From: Nitrospira sp.
GTDB lineage: Bacteria; Nitrospirota; Nitrospiria; Nitrospirales; Nitrospiraceae
Length of the DNA: 33,271 nucleotides
Reading direction: 5' to 3'
Assembly: GCA_003135435.1 (NCBI GenBank)
Contig: PLBR01000096.1
Location: forward strand, 1-33,271
Both the position numbers and the translations under genes were made by a program. A model generated the notes under the pieces. It searched no databases. It was not told where the DNA came from and saw nothing but the letters and a program-made list of their open reading frames with translations. Below are positions 9,520 to 17,791 of the stretch, in pieces. Position 1 is the first letter of the stretch. Every line of letters begins with the position of its first letter.

Positions 9520-10773
9520 TCAGATCCCACCGACCGCACGTTCAAGCCGAGCGAGGGCAATGGAGAGGTCCGTGCGCGCCTGGACGTACTCGAGTAACGT
9601 CTGCCTATACACGCGTTGAGAGTCGAGCAGGTCCAAAAGGCTGGCGGCCCCCTGCTGGAAACTGATACGTGCGACCCGGAGTGTCTGTTCCGCTTGCTTC
9701 AGCAACCCCGTCTCGAATACTTGAAGTTGCTCATTCGCCGTACGGACATCCTGCACATGTTGGGTGATGGCTTGGGTCAATTCATTCTGGGCCCGCAGCC
9801 GCTCGGCTTCGGCGCGATGTCTGGCCCCGAGCGCGCTCTCGATCTCTCCCTGACGCTGATACCAGAGTGGAAGGGGAACGCTGAGCCCGGCGGTGATCGT
9901 CTCGTCACCCGCCGCGCGATAATAGTTGCCGTGCACCGTGACGTTCGGAATCCTCGACTCGCGTTCGAGTGTCGCGCTGAACTGGGCCTGTTCGACGAGC
10001 TTGGTGAGCCGTCGGAGGGTCGGATGTTGTTCCATCGCGCGGGCCGCCAGGGCCTCGGGATCGAGACCCTGCTGGAGCGGTTCGAAATCACCCTGGATTG
10101 AGAATTGTCTGCCCAACGTGCCGGCCGTCACCATATCGAGCTTGGCCCTCACGACCACCAAGGCATTCTGGGCGCGTGCGACCTCCTTCGTGGCTTTCTG
10201 GACCTCGACGGTGGCCTTCATCGTTTCAAAGAGTGTGGCGTCGCCCGCAGCCACGCGCGCCTTTACGGTCCGCAGAACTTCTTCGACCATCGTCAGATTT
10301 TGGCTGGTCAACTCGGCATCGCGCTGCGCGAACAACACATGGTAGAAAGCGACCTTGACCTCGGCAACCACATTGAGGCGTGTCTCGTCCATTGCGGCGC
10401 CGGCTCCTGCCGCACCTGCATCCGCCGCCTGCTGCCTGGCGCGGCGTTTCCCTTGCCACTCCAGCGGCTGTTCGACTGTCACCGTTCGCTCCGTCATACT
10501 CACCCCCGTGCTCGGATCGCGAATGCTCCCTCGCCCCGCCGACCCAGAAATTGACGGGTTGAGATAGGCCCCAGCGGCGACCTGTTGGCCGCGACTTTGC
10601 TGCATATACCCCTGAGCTCCTGCCATGGTCGGATTATGCTCAAGTGCCAGTTCGATCACTGTGTTCAATGTATACGCGGCATTGGGCTCGCTGGCCGCCG
10701 CGTGCGAGCTTGGGCTCAGAAGCTGTGCGCCCGCTACCAGGAACCCTACCCACGCCATGAGTTGACGAGTCAT
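9520..10773 (-). CDS. TolC-family outer membrane efflux protein (CzcC/CusC-like)
   Basis: Signal peptide, then AYTLNTVIELALEHNPTMAGA...QQAADAGAAG... and RISFQQGAASLLDLLDSQRVYRQTLLEYVQARTDLSIALARLERAVG. SD GAAAGGAGA upstream of the ATG at 10773. Confidence 0.9.
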   Translation of the reverse strand: MTRQLMAWVGFLVAGAQLLSPSSHAAASEPNAAYTLNTVIELALEHNPTMAGAQGYMQQSRGQQVAAGAYLNPSISGSAGRGSIRDPSTGVSMTERTVTVEQPLEWQGKRRARQQAADAGAAGAGAAMDETRLNVVAEVKVAFYHVLFAQRDAELTSQNLTMVEEVLRTVKARVAAGDATLFETMKATVEVQKATKEVARAQNALVVVRAKLDMVTAGTLGRQFSIQGDFEPLQQGLDPEALAARAMEQHPTLRRLTKLVEQAQFSATLERESRIPNVTVHGNYYRAAGDETITAGLSVPLPLWYQRQGEIESALGARHRAEAERLRAQNELTQAITQHVQDVRTANEQLQVFETGLLKQAEQTLRVARISFQQGAASLLDLLDSQRVYRQTLLEYVQARTDLSIALARLERAVGGI

Positions 10774-10958
10774 GGGTTGTCTCCTTTCTTTCGCAGGCTC
10801 TACGCTCGGACCATCCACGATAAGCCGGAGGGCTCACCGCGGAAGTGATCACGATCTCCAGAGAGGTGCTGCCAGAAATAAGGAAGGGCACCGCCCCTCA
10901 CCGACATCTGACGGCGACACGCCTGCGTTACTTGATCATCAAGAAACGAGAAAAGGGG

Positions 10959-11417
10959 TCAGAGGGATTGGGCGGGAGGAGCACGCAGAGGGAGTGCGGT
11001 GGAGAGAAACAGAATGGGCTGCGAGGCGCCAGGTTGCAATGAAGCTACGACAACGGCTCGTTGAGCCGTTGTACGCTCGACGACTGGTAACGCAGCAACC
11101 GTAATCCCCGGCTTCGGCAGTGGACGATCGATCGGAACGGTCAGCAGTGAGAATTCAATCTCAGGGTGATTGAGCTCATGACCGGAATGCGCACGAGCCT
11201 GAAGATGCTGATGCGCTGCTTTAGGACAGGTCGGATCGTGGACAGTCTCCGTGTACTCGCACTCGAGGTCCGGGGAGAACACAGTATGGATAGTGCCGCC
11301 ATGAACATGGCTCGCATCCCCATGACGATGATCTGCCTCGGGATGGACATGGATCAATGGGACCACGAGCATCCACGTGATCAACCAGAACATGGCAAAT
11401 ACACGGACTCGCGTCAC
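10959..11417 (-). CDS. Small His-rich, membrane-anchored or exported putative metal-binding protein
   Basis: GTG start at 11417 (or 11426) with GGGGAGG upstream. Hydrophobic N-terminus (VFAMFWLITWMLVVPLI) followed by HVHPEADHRHGDASHVHGGTIH...HDPTCPKAAHQHLQARAHSGHELNH. Lies upstream of and co-directional with the RND operon. Confidence 0.65.
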   Translation of the reverse strand: MTRVRVFAMFWLITWMLVVPLIHVHPEADHRHGDASHVHGGTIHTVFSPDLECEYTETVHDPTCPKAAHQHLQARAHSGHELNHPEIEFSLLTVPIDRPLPKPGITVAALPVVERTTAQRAVVVASLQPGASQPILFLSTALPLRAPPAQSL

Positions 11418-12125
11418 GCTTGACACCTCCCCGCTCTCAATCTTTGTAACCTTCGGCGAAATTCAGGCTACACCACTTGAGTTGCAGGAGCAAGTGTTGA
11501 TGACTTTGTTTGTTGTCGATCCAGAGAATCCAGAGAACGAACTAGTGCGTGGTTGCCACACGTTGAGATATGAAAGGGAAGCCTCTGACCTTCCGGAAGC
11601 TTCCTTTCCTGTGCTAAATTTGTGCTAGAAATCCTCAAAAACGACCGAATCAGATAGAAGCAATGGAATCAGTAGAAACCCAGCAAGCTCATGATTTCCA
11701 ACGATGAACGGGGAAACCTTCGCAACATCGAGCGGTTCGAATCATTGGCCTTCTGCCACTCTTAATCAGCGGGCCGTAGATTCGACCCTCCTGGAAAGTT
11801 TTGATTTGGAATCGCTAAGTTGCCAAGACTCTCACATCGATCCGGAAGCCCAGTGCGTCTGTTCCCCCTTTAGAAAATCCCGTTGGGGACACCAATCCTG
11901 CCTCTCTTCCTCTCGGTAGCCGACTTGCCGTTTTAGTCTTCTCATTCCGTTGAGTTTGTCTTGTGAGCTGGATACACTGAAACGTTCCTGCAGGATAGCC
12001 GCCCGAGACAGGCGGGACGAGCGAGACGGGCCAAAGGAGGTGAGAGCCCAGTCTGTCCACATCGCACCGTTCTCTCCTAATCTCGCGCGTTACGCGCCAC
12101 GGCCTGTGGCGATGATGGACTATTT

Positions 12126-12146
12126 CAGCATCCTACTAGGATGTTG
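12126..12146. repeat. Palindromic sequence resembling two family-1 element ends joined end to end
   Basis: CAGCATCCTACTAGGATGTTG is a near-perfect inverted repeat. Preceded by GGACTAT, the left half resembles the element right end (GGACTTTTTCAGCATCCTGCTAG). The right half CTAGGATGTTGCGG resembles the element left end (CTAGCATGGTGCGG). Confidence 0.5.
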
Positions 12147-12162
12147 CGGCGACGGAGATGCA

Positions 12163-13023
12163 ATGCGTGGACATCAGGCGATGTTGTGGACTGGGATCAG
12201 CCTCGTGACAGGGGTAGTCTGTCTTGGGGTGGCGGAGCCACAGCTCTCGAAGGGCGGGCAGGCGGTTTCGTCGGCCGAGGCAAGTCGAGGACGGGATGGT
12301 GCTCCGGTGGTCCTCATCCCTGCCGGTCCATTCACCATGGGTAGTAATGATGGCCTCCCAAACGAGCGGCCTGAACACACCGTGACGCTTGATGCCTACT
12401 ACATCGATCAGTATGAAGTCACCCTCAGCCTCTATCGGAAGTTTCTGGAAACGGGGAAACACGAGTCTCCTCCGACATGGGACGATGAGGCGGCGATGAC
12501 GGTTGGAGATCGGCCGGCCATTGGGATGAGATGGGAGTCGGCCGGCGCCTATTGCCAGTGGGCGGGGAAACGGCTTCCGACGGAGGCTGAGTGGGAGAAG
12601 GCGGCACGGGGGACCGATGGGCGCCGGTATCCGTGGGGAGATATGCAGCCGTTCGTCGACATTGCAAACTATAACCGAGGAATGTGGGTCAGTGAAGCCA
12701 TCACGTTGGTGGCGGTCACCAGCGGTCTCGAGGGAATGAGTGTGCGGCATGGGCTCAAAGAGGGCGGGAAGAGCCCGTTTGGCGTCTCCCACATGGCGGG
12801 GAACGCAGCAGAATGGGTGGCTGACTGGTATGAGCGCGACTATTATCAAAAGAGTCCTGGGAGGAACCCACCCGGCCCGGCCATTGGTGAGAAGCGAGTG
12901 CTGCGAGGTGGGTCATGGGCGGATTTACCGTCTGCTTTGCGTGTGACGGCGCGGTTCTCAGCTGAGCCGGACTTCGAGGATCGGACGATCGGATTTCGTT
13001 GTGCCATGAATGCGACGAAGTGA
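12163..13023 (+). CDS. SUMF1/formylglycine-generating-enzyme-like domain protein, exported
   Basis: VVLIPAGPFTMGSNDGLPNERPEHTVTLDAYYIDQYEVTLSLYRKF...WAGKRLPTEAEWEKAARGTDGRRYPWGD...NAAEWVADWY...RVLRGGSWADLPSALRVTARF...IGFRCA is the canonical SUMF1 motif set. Start chosen at ATG 12163 ahead of a signal-like segment. Confidence 0.88.
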   Translation: MRGHQAMLWTGISLVTGVVCLGVAEPQLSKGGQAVSSAEASRGRDGAPVVLIPAGPFTMGSNDGLPNERPEHTVTLDAYYIDQYEVTLSLYRKFLETGKHESPPTWDDEAAMTVGDRPAIGMRWESAGAYCQWAGKRLPTEAEWEKAARGTDGRRYPWGDMQPFVDIANYNRGMWVSEAITLVAVTSGLEGMSVRHGLKEGGKSPFGVSHMAGNAAEWVADWYERDYYQKSPGRNPPGPAIGEKRVLRGGSWADLPSALRVTARFSAEPDFEDRTIGFRCAMNATK

Positions 13024-13054
13024 ATGGAGCTGGCCTGGTACAGGCCGGCGAATT

Positions 13055-13263
13055 CTAGCATGGTGCGGAAAACCTATGTTGGTCCACGAGAACTTCGATG
13101 GTCCGCACGTGTGGCACAACAGGAGAATACTCCAGCAGGATGCTCAAAAAGGCCGTCCAGCAAGGCCGCAGCGAGTGAAGGGCCGAAGCGTACCCTCTGG
13201 GGTACGTGGAGGGTCTGAACGATGCGAGAACGAAGCTGGCGGACTTTTTCAGCATCCTGCTAG
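13055..13263 (+). mobile_element. MITE/REPIN-like element (family 1), copy A
   Basis: CTAGCATGGTGCGGAAAACCTATGTTGGTCCACGAGAACTTCGATGGTCCGCACGTGTGG...GGACTTTTTCAGCATCCTGCTAG. Internal inverted repeat AGCAGGATGCTCAAAAAGGCCGTCCAGC (13134-13161) pairs with GCTGGCGGACTTTTTCAGCATCCTGCT (13235-13261). Confidence 0.88.
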
Positions 13264-13345
13264 CGATGAGTAGATAGCCAGGCTCAGCCAGCAGTGTTGG
13301 TTCCTCGCATCATGACCCTGCCGGACTGTTCCTGCGACCGGTTCC

Positions 13346-13825
13346 ATGCCTGAACGATTTATCACACCCCTCATCGTAATTGCGCTGCTACTGGGTATGT
13401 TGTTGGCCCTCCGTACCACCAATTCCACTTCGGTGACGCCGGTGCCTGTCTCATCGGTGGCAGCGCTTGTGCCTGACATGGTTCCGCTGGTCACCGGAGA
13501 CGAACCGATCACAGAGATATTTACGAGAGCCGGCTGCGCGGTGTGCCATACCGTTCCGGGTATTCCGGGGGCCGATGGGCGAGTAGGGCCGCCCCTCCTA
13601 TTAGGCACCACGGGGCCTGCGCGATTGGCCGATCCGTCTTACCGGGGCCACGCGAAGACGGTGCATGATTATGTGATCGAATCGGTCATCGAACCAGGAG
13701 CGTTCGTCGTGCCGGGATATCCGGCCGGCACGATGCCGATATGGTATGGCGCAAAACTCAGTGCCCTCGCGCTGGAGAAGATCGCGGCGTATCTTGAGCG
13801 GCAAGGGGTGACTGCGGATCAGTAG
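13346..13825 (+). CDS. Monoheme c-type cytochrome, membrane-anchored or exported
   Basis: N-terminal hydrophobic segment, one CxxCH (RAGCAVCHTVPGIPGADGRVGPPL) and a downstream GTMPIWYG Met candidate ligand. Confidence 0.82.
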   Translation: MPERFITPLIVIALLLGMLLALRTTNSTSVTPVPVSSVAALVPDMVPLVTGDEPITEIFTRAGCAVCHTVPGIPGADGRVGPPLLLGTTGPARLADPSYRGHAKTVHDYVIESVIEPGAFVVPGYPAGTMPIWYGAKLSALALEKIAAYLERQGVTADQ

Positions 13826-13876
13826 CGCGATGATCCTCGCTGGATTGGTGACGAGGCGCGTGGGTGGTGAGGTGGG

Positions 13877-15052
13877 CTATCGTTTGCGCGAGGGGGTCAC
13901 GTTTCCTGAGGCTCCCCCCTGGATCTTATAGGCACCGGTCGAGGAGGCACCTGGTTTTTTGTCGAGGAGCGCGTTGACCGCATCGTCCCCTCTCAGACCT
14001 TCGATCTTGATCTTGAGCCGGAGATTGTTCGCGCTGTCGGCATTGATCAAGGCTTGATCGAGCGAAATCCTCTCTTCCTTATACAGTTGGAACAAGACGT
14101 GATCGAACGTCTGACAGCCTTCCTCCACTCCTTGCTCCATCGCTTCTTTGAGCGAGTCGACCTCGGCCTTCTTGATGAGATCCTTAATGCGGGGCGTGTC
14201 GAGCATGATCTCCAGTGCAGGGGCCCGCTTTCCATCCATGGATGGCACGAGCCGCTGAGAGATGATGGCGCGAAGATTGAGTGACAACTGGAGATAGATC
14301 TGGGCATGCCGCTCCACCGGGAAAAAGTTCATGATGCGCTCGATGGCCTGGTTCGCATTGTTTGAGTGGAGGGTGCCGATGCAAAGGTGCCCGGTTTCCG
14401 CGAAGGTGATCGCGGCTTCCATCGTTTCCGTGTCCCGGATTTCGCCGATCAGAATCACATCCGGCGCCTGCCGCAGCGTATTCTTGAGCGCATTTTGAAA
14501 TGAGAGCGTGTCGAAGCCCACTTCTCGCTGCGTGATGAGCGATCGCTTATGATTGTGGACGAACTCGATCGGATCTTCCACAGTCACAATATGGCCTGGA
14601 TGGATGGTGTTACGGTGGTCGATCATGGCTGCGAGGGTGGTGGATTTTCCGGAACCGGTGGCTCCGACTACCAGCACCAACCCGCGTTTCGTCATGGCGA
14701 TGTCTTTCACAATCGGAGGCAAGCCCAGCTGCTCGACGGTCTGGATCTCGGCTTTGATATGCCGAAAGACCAAGCCGACGTTCCCTCGCTGCCGAAAAAT
14801 ATTGACACGGAAACGGCCGAGCTCCTTGTAGTAGAGGGCCAGGTTCATTTCCATCTTTTCCTCGAATTCCCCACGCTGCTGACCGCGCATCAGCGCCAAC
14901 GCGAGGGCTTCGAGTTGTTCGTTGGTAAACGGGGGCGCGTCGGTTTGTTGTGTCGAGCCGTGGACGCGATAGGCGGGAGCCGAGTCGACGGTCAGGTACA
15001 GGTCTGACGCTTCTTGATCCACCATGACTTTCAAAAGACTGCGAACATCCAT
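13877..15052 (-). CDS. pilU: Type IV pilus retraction ATPase, PilU-like
   Basis: MDVRSLLKVMVDQEASDLYLTVDSAPAYRVHG..., GATGSGKSTTLAAMIDHRN, VTVEDPIEFVH, GEIRDTETMEAAITFAETGHLCIGTLHSNNANQAIERIMNFFP. The C-terminal extension beyond PilT length suggests PilU-type. Confidence 0.85.
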   Translation of the reverse strand: MDVRSLLKVMVDQEASDLYLTVDSAPAYRVHGSTQQTDAPPFTNEQLEALALALMRGQQRGEFEEKMEMNLALYYKELGRFRVNIFRQRGNVGLVFRHIKAEIQTVEQLGLPPIVKDIAMTKRGLVLVVGATGSGKSTTLAAMIDHRNTIHPGHIVTVEDPIEFVHNHKRSLITQREVGFDTLSFQNALKNTLRQAPDVILIGEIRDTETMEAAITFAETGHLCIGTLHSNNANQAIERIMNFFPVERHAQIYLQLSLNLRAIISQRLVPSMDGKRAPALEIMLDTPRIKDLIKKAEVDSLKEAMEQGVEEGCQTFDHVLFQLYKEERISLDQALINADSANNLRLKIKIEGLRGDDAVNALLDKKPGASSTGAYKIQGGASGNVTPSRKR

Positions 15053-15080
15053 TTCTACCCCCGTTTTCCTGCCAAGTATC

Positions 15081-16139
15081 TTAGGCCGCGCCGCCCATCG
15101 CGGATCCAAACAGATTGGGATTCATGCTACGCGATTGGGCTTCGCTCTTCGTGACGACTCCGCGGGCCGCTAAATCGAACAGCGCCATATCCATCGTTTG
15201 CATGCCGTCTTTCTGACTGGCCTGCATGATTCCAGGAATCTGGTGCAACTTGCCCTCTCGAATGAGATTCCGGACCGCGGTCGTGGCGACCATGATTTCG
15301 AGGGCGGCGACACGCCCGCCTGACTTTTTCTTCAGCAGGGTCTGCGTGATGACCGCTTCCAAGGCTTCTGCGATCTGTGTGCGAATCTGGGACTGTTGGT
15401 TTGGGGGAAAGGCGTCGATGATGCGGTCGATGGTTTTCGGCGCGCTGGAGGTGTGGAGTGTGCCAAAGACCAAGTGGCCCGTTTCCGCAGCAGTCAACGC
15501 GAGCTGGATGGTCTCCAGGTCGCGCATTTCACCCACGAGGATGATGTCCGGGTCTTCGCGGAGGGAGGCTCTCAGCGCGTTCGCGAACGACAGGGTATGG
15601 ACGCCCATCTCCCGCTGATTCACGAGGCATTTTTTCGTCTTGTGGATGAATTCGATCGGGTCTTCGATTGTGATGATGTGGCCTTCGAATGTGTTGTTCA
15701 AATAATCGACCATGGAGGCCAGCGTCGTCGATTTACCAGACCCGGTTGGGCCGGTCACAAGGATCAGCCCCTTTTCCCGATCGCAGAGCTGTCGCACGAT
15801 CGGAGGCATTCCGAGCTTCTCCATAGGAATGATCTCGGTGGGAATGTTTCGGAAGCAGGCGCCAAGCCCACGGTTTTGGACGAAGACATTGACGCGGAAT
15901 CGGGCGATGTCGCCCAGTTCAAATGAAAAATCGCATTCGCGCTTTTCCTCGAAATTCTTCCGCTGGGTATCGCTCATCATGTCATAGATCAGCGAGTGCG
16001 TTTCCTCCGTGGTCAGTGCGGGATGATCGAGTTTCTTGAGGTCCCCATTCACGCGGATCATCGGTGGCTCGCCGGCGCTGATGTGGCAATCCGACGCGCC
16101 CTCCTTTGCCGTGAAGGTCAGGAGCTTCGAAATATCCAT
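15081..16139 (-). CDS. pilT: Type IV pilus twitching motility ATPase PilT
   Basis: MDISKLLTFTAKEGASDCHISAGEPPMIRVNGDLKKLD..., GPTGSGKSTTLASMVDYLN, EDPIEFIHKTKKCLVNQREMG, GEMRDLETIQLALTAAETGHLVFGTLHTSSAPKTIDRIIDAFP. Confidence 0.93.
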   Translation of the reverse strand: MDISKLLTFTAKEGASDCHISAGEPPMIRVNGDLKKLDHPALTTEETHSLIYDMMSDTQRKNFEEKRECDFSFELGDIARFRVNVFVQNRGLGACFRNIPTEIIPMEKLGMPPIVRQLCDREKGLILVTGPTGSGKSTTLASMVDYLNNTFEGHIITIEDPIEFIHKTKKCLVNQREMGVHTLSFANALRASLREDPDIILVGEMRDLETIQLALTAAETGHLVFGTLHTSSAPKTIDRIIDAFPPNQQSQIRTQIAEALEAVITQTLLKKKSGGRVAALEIMVATTAVRNLIREGKLHQIPGIMQASQKDGMQTMDMALFDLAARGVVTKSEAQSRSMNPNLFGSAMGGAA

Positions 16140-16298
16140 GAAGAGGACTCCTCGGTGAGAAAGAATAGGATGATGGTTTGTCGGATCTCAGCACTACTTG
16201 AGAGCATGATGCCACAGGGTGATGGAAAAGCAAGGGAATAGCCGTAAGCGGCTGTGTGAATTCTTCGGCGGCTTACTGTAGATAGCTGAGGGCTTCGA

Positions 16299-17459
16299 TC
16301 AGATCAGTCTCGCCGATTGCCCTGCGTGTTGAAATGCGGTGAGGGCGTGATCGATGTGACTGGGGGTGTGCTCGGACGTCACCGTGACGCGGATGCGGCT
16401 GGTGGCGTCCGGAACGGTGGGAGGACGAATCGCCGGAGCATACACGCCTTCTGTGAACAGGTGTTCGGCAAACGAGAGTGCGGTTTCGGCATTGCCGACG
16501 AGGATCGGCATGATCGGACTGACGCTGGGGGACAGGCTGAATCCCAATTGTGTCAATCCTGAGAACAACCGTTCACGGTTGGCCCACAAGCGCGCACGTC
16601 GTTCCGGCTCTCGTTGCATGACTCGTAACGCTGTCGTGACGGCAGCAGCCGAACTCGGTGGGGGTGCCGTGGTAAAGATGAAGGAGCGGCTCGTGTTCAT
16701 GAGATAGCGGATCAATGTCGAGGGCCCAGCGATGTAGGCGCCACTGCTGCCGAAGGCTTTGCCCAAGGTCCCCATCTGAAACGGGATCTGTGCATCAAGG
16801 CCGAAATGTTCGGCCGTTCCTCGTCCATGCGGTCCCATCACGCCTGTGCCATGGGCATCATCGATATAGAGGTCGGCCTCATAGTCCTGGGCTAACCGAC
16901 TGAGTTCGGGCAACTGCGCGAGGTCTCCGTCCATACTGAACAGGCCGTCGGTCACAATCAGGGTGCGTCGCGCCTGGCGTCTTTTGGCCAGAAGAGACTG
17001 TAGGTGATTGATATCGTTGTGGCGATAAATTCGAAAGTCGGCCGCGCTCAGACGGCAGCCATCGATCAGGCTGGCATGGCACAAGCGATCGGCCAGGATT
17101 AATCCGCCTTGTCCGATCAGTGCAGGGATGGTCCCAATGTTGGCAAGGTAGCCGGAGCTAAAAGTCAGTGCGGCTTCCGTCCCCTTGAATTGTGCCAGAG
17201 CAGACTCTAGCTCTTGATGCGGTGGCAACGAGCCTGAGATCAACCGAGCAGCTCCGGCTCCGGCGCCAAACCGTTGTGTCGCCTCGATGGCGGACTGAAT
17301 CACTTCCGGGTGCATGGCCAGCCCCAAATAGTCGTTCGAGGCGAGCAGGAGGATCTGGCGTCCTGCCATCTCAACCACCGGACCGATCCCGGAATGGAGC
17401 GGAGTAAGGCGTCTGGTCAGATGTCGTGCTGCCAATTCGTTTAGTTGTTTGTCAAACAT
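16299..17459 (-). CDS. bioF: 8-amino-7-oxononanoate synthase (alpha-oxoamine synthase family)
   Basis: MFDKQLNELAARHLTRRL...LLLASNDYLGLAMHPEVI...GAGAGAARLISGS...HQELESALAQFKGTEAAL...DDAHGTGVMG...GTLGKAFGSSGAYIAG motifs. Confidence 0.85.
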   Translation of the reverse strand: MFDKQLNELAARHLTRRLTPLHSGIGPVVEMAGRQILLLASNDYLGLAMHPEVIQSAIEATQRFGAGAGAARLISGSLPPHQELESALAQFKGTEAALTFSSGYLANIGTIPALIGQGGLILADRLCHASLIDGCRLSAADFRIYRHNDINHLQSLLAKRRQARRTLIVTDGLFSMDGDLAQLPELSRLAQDYEADLYIDDAHGTGVMGPHGRGTAEHFGLDAQIPFQMGTLGKAFGSSGAYIAGPSTLIRYLMNTSRSFIFTTAPPPSSAAAVTTALRVMQREPERRARLWANRERLFSGLTQLGFSLSPSVSPIMPILVGNAETALSFAEHLFTEGVYAPAIRPPTVPDATSRIRVTVTSEHTPSHIDHALTAFQHAGQSARLI

Positions 17460-17505
17460 GTGAAGCGGCCCGTCTTTAAAGATAGGAGATGGTGTGCCTT
17501 TCAAC

Positions 17506-17679
17506 CCACATTATTCATGACGCTTCTGCTGCAAGCGCGGATACGCGGCTGCGACGGGCAGTCTCGCCGTTCAGCTTTTCGACATACTGCATGAGTATGC
17601 CTCAAGGCTTCACGTCTCCGAGTGCCCGTCTCGCTTCATGTCTGCATGCTTTCGCGACGAACCTTCATGAATAATGCGG
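17506..17679. mobile_element. MITE/REPIN-like non-coding element (family 2), about 174 bp, 15-bp terminal inverted repeats with 1 mismatch
   Basis: Left end CCACATTATTCATGA (17506-17520), right end TCATGAATAATGCGG (17665-17679). Nested internal inverted repeats GACGGGCA/TGCCCGTC and hairpin CATACT-GCATG-AGTATG. No supported coding potential. Confidence 0.7.
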
Positions 17680-17791
17680 ACTAAGAACTGATACGCAGCA
17701 GCTGCCTCATTGACAAAATCGTTACATCCTTAGTATAAGGCGCGCACACAATTTGAGGAAACGGGCCCCGCCTTTTCCGACGAATCCATCC

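Noticed and set aside
11050-11072. Perfect 10-bp hairpin ACAACGGCTC-GTT-GAGCCGTTGT
   Set aside because: It lies inside the His-rich protein coding region with no T-tract on either side, so it is kept only as a curiosity and not called a terminator.
11580-11640. Possible integrase C-terminal remnant (minus-strand STNLAQ-like string)
   Set aside because: Too short and not in an extended open frame; no supporting catalytic motifs.
12136-12849. Minus-strand 237-aa ORF antisense to the SUMF1 gene
   Set aside because: SUMF1 motifs on the plus strand are definitive; the antisense ORF is a composition artefact.
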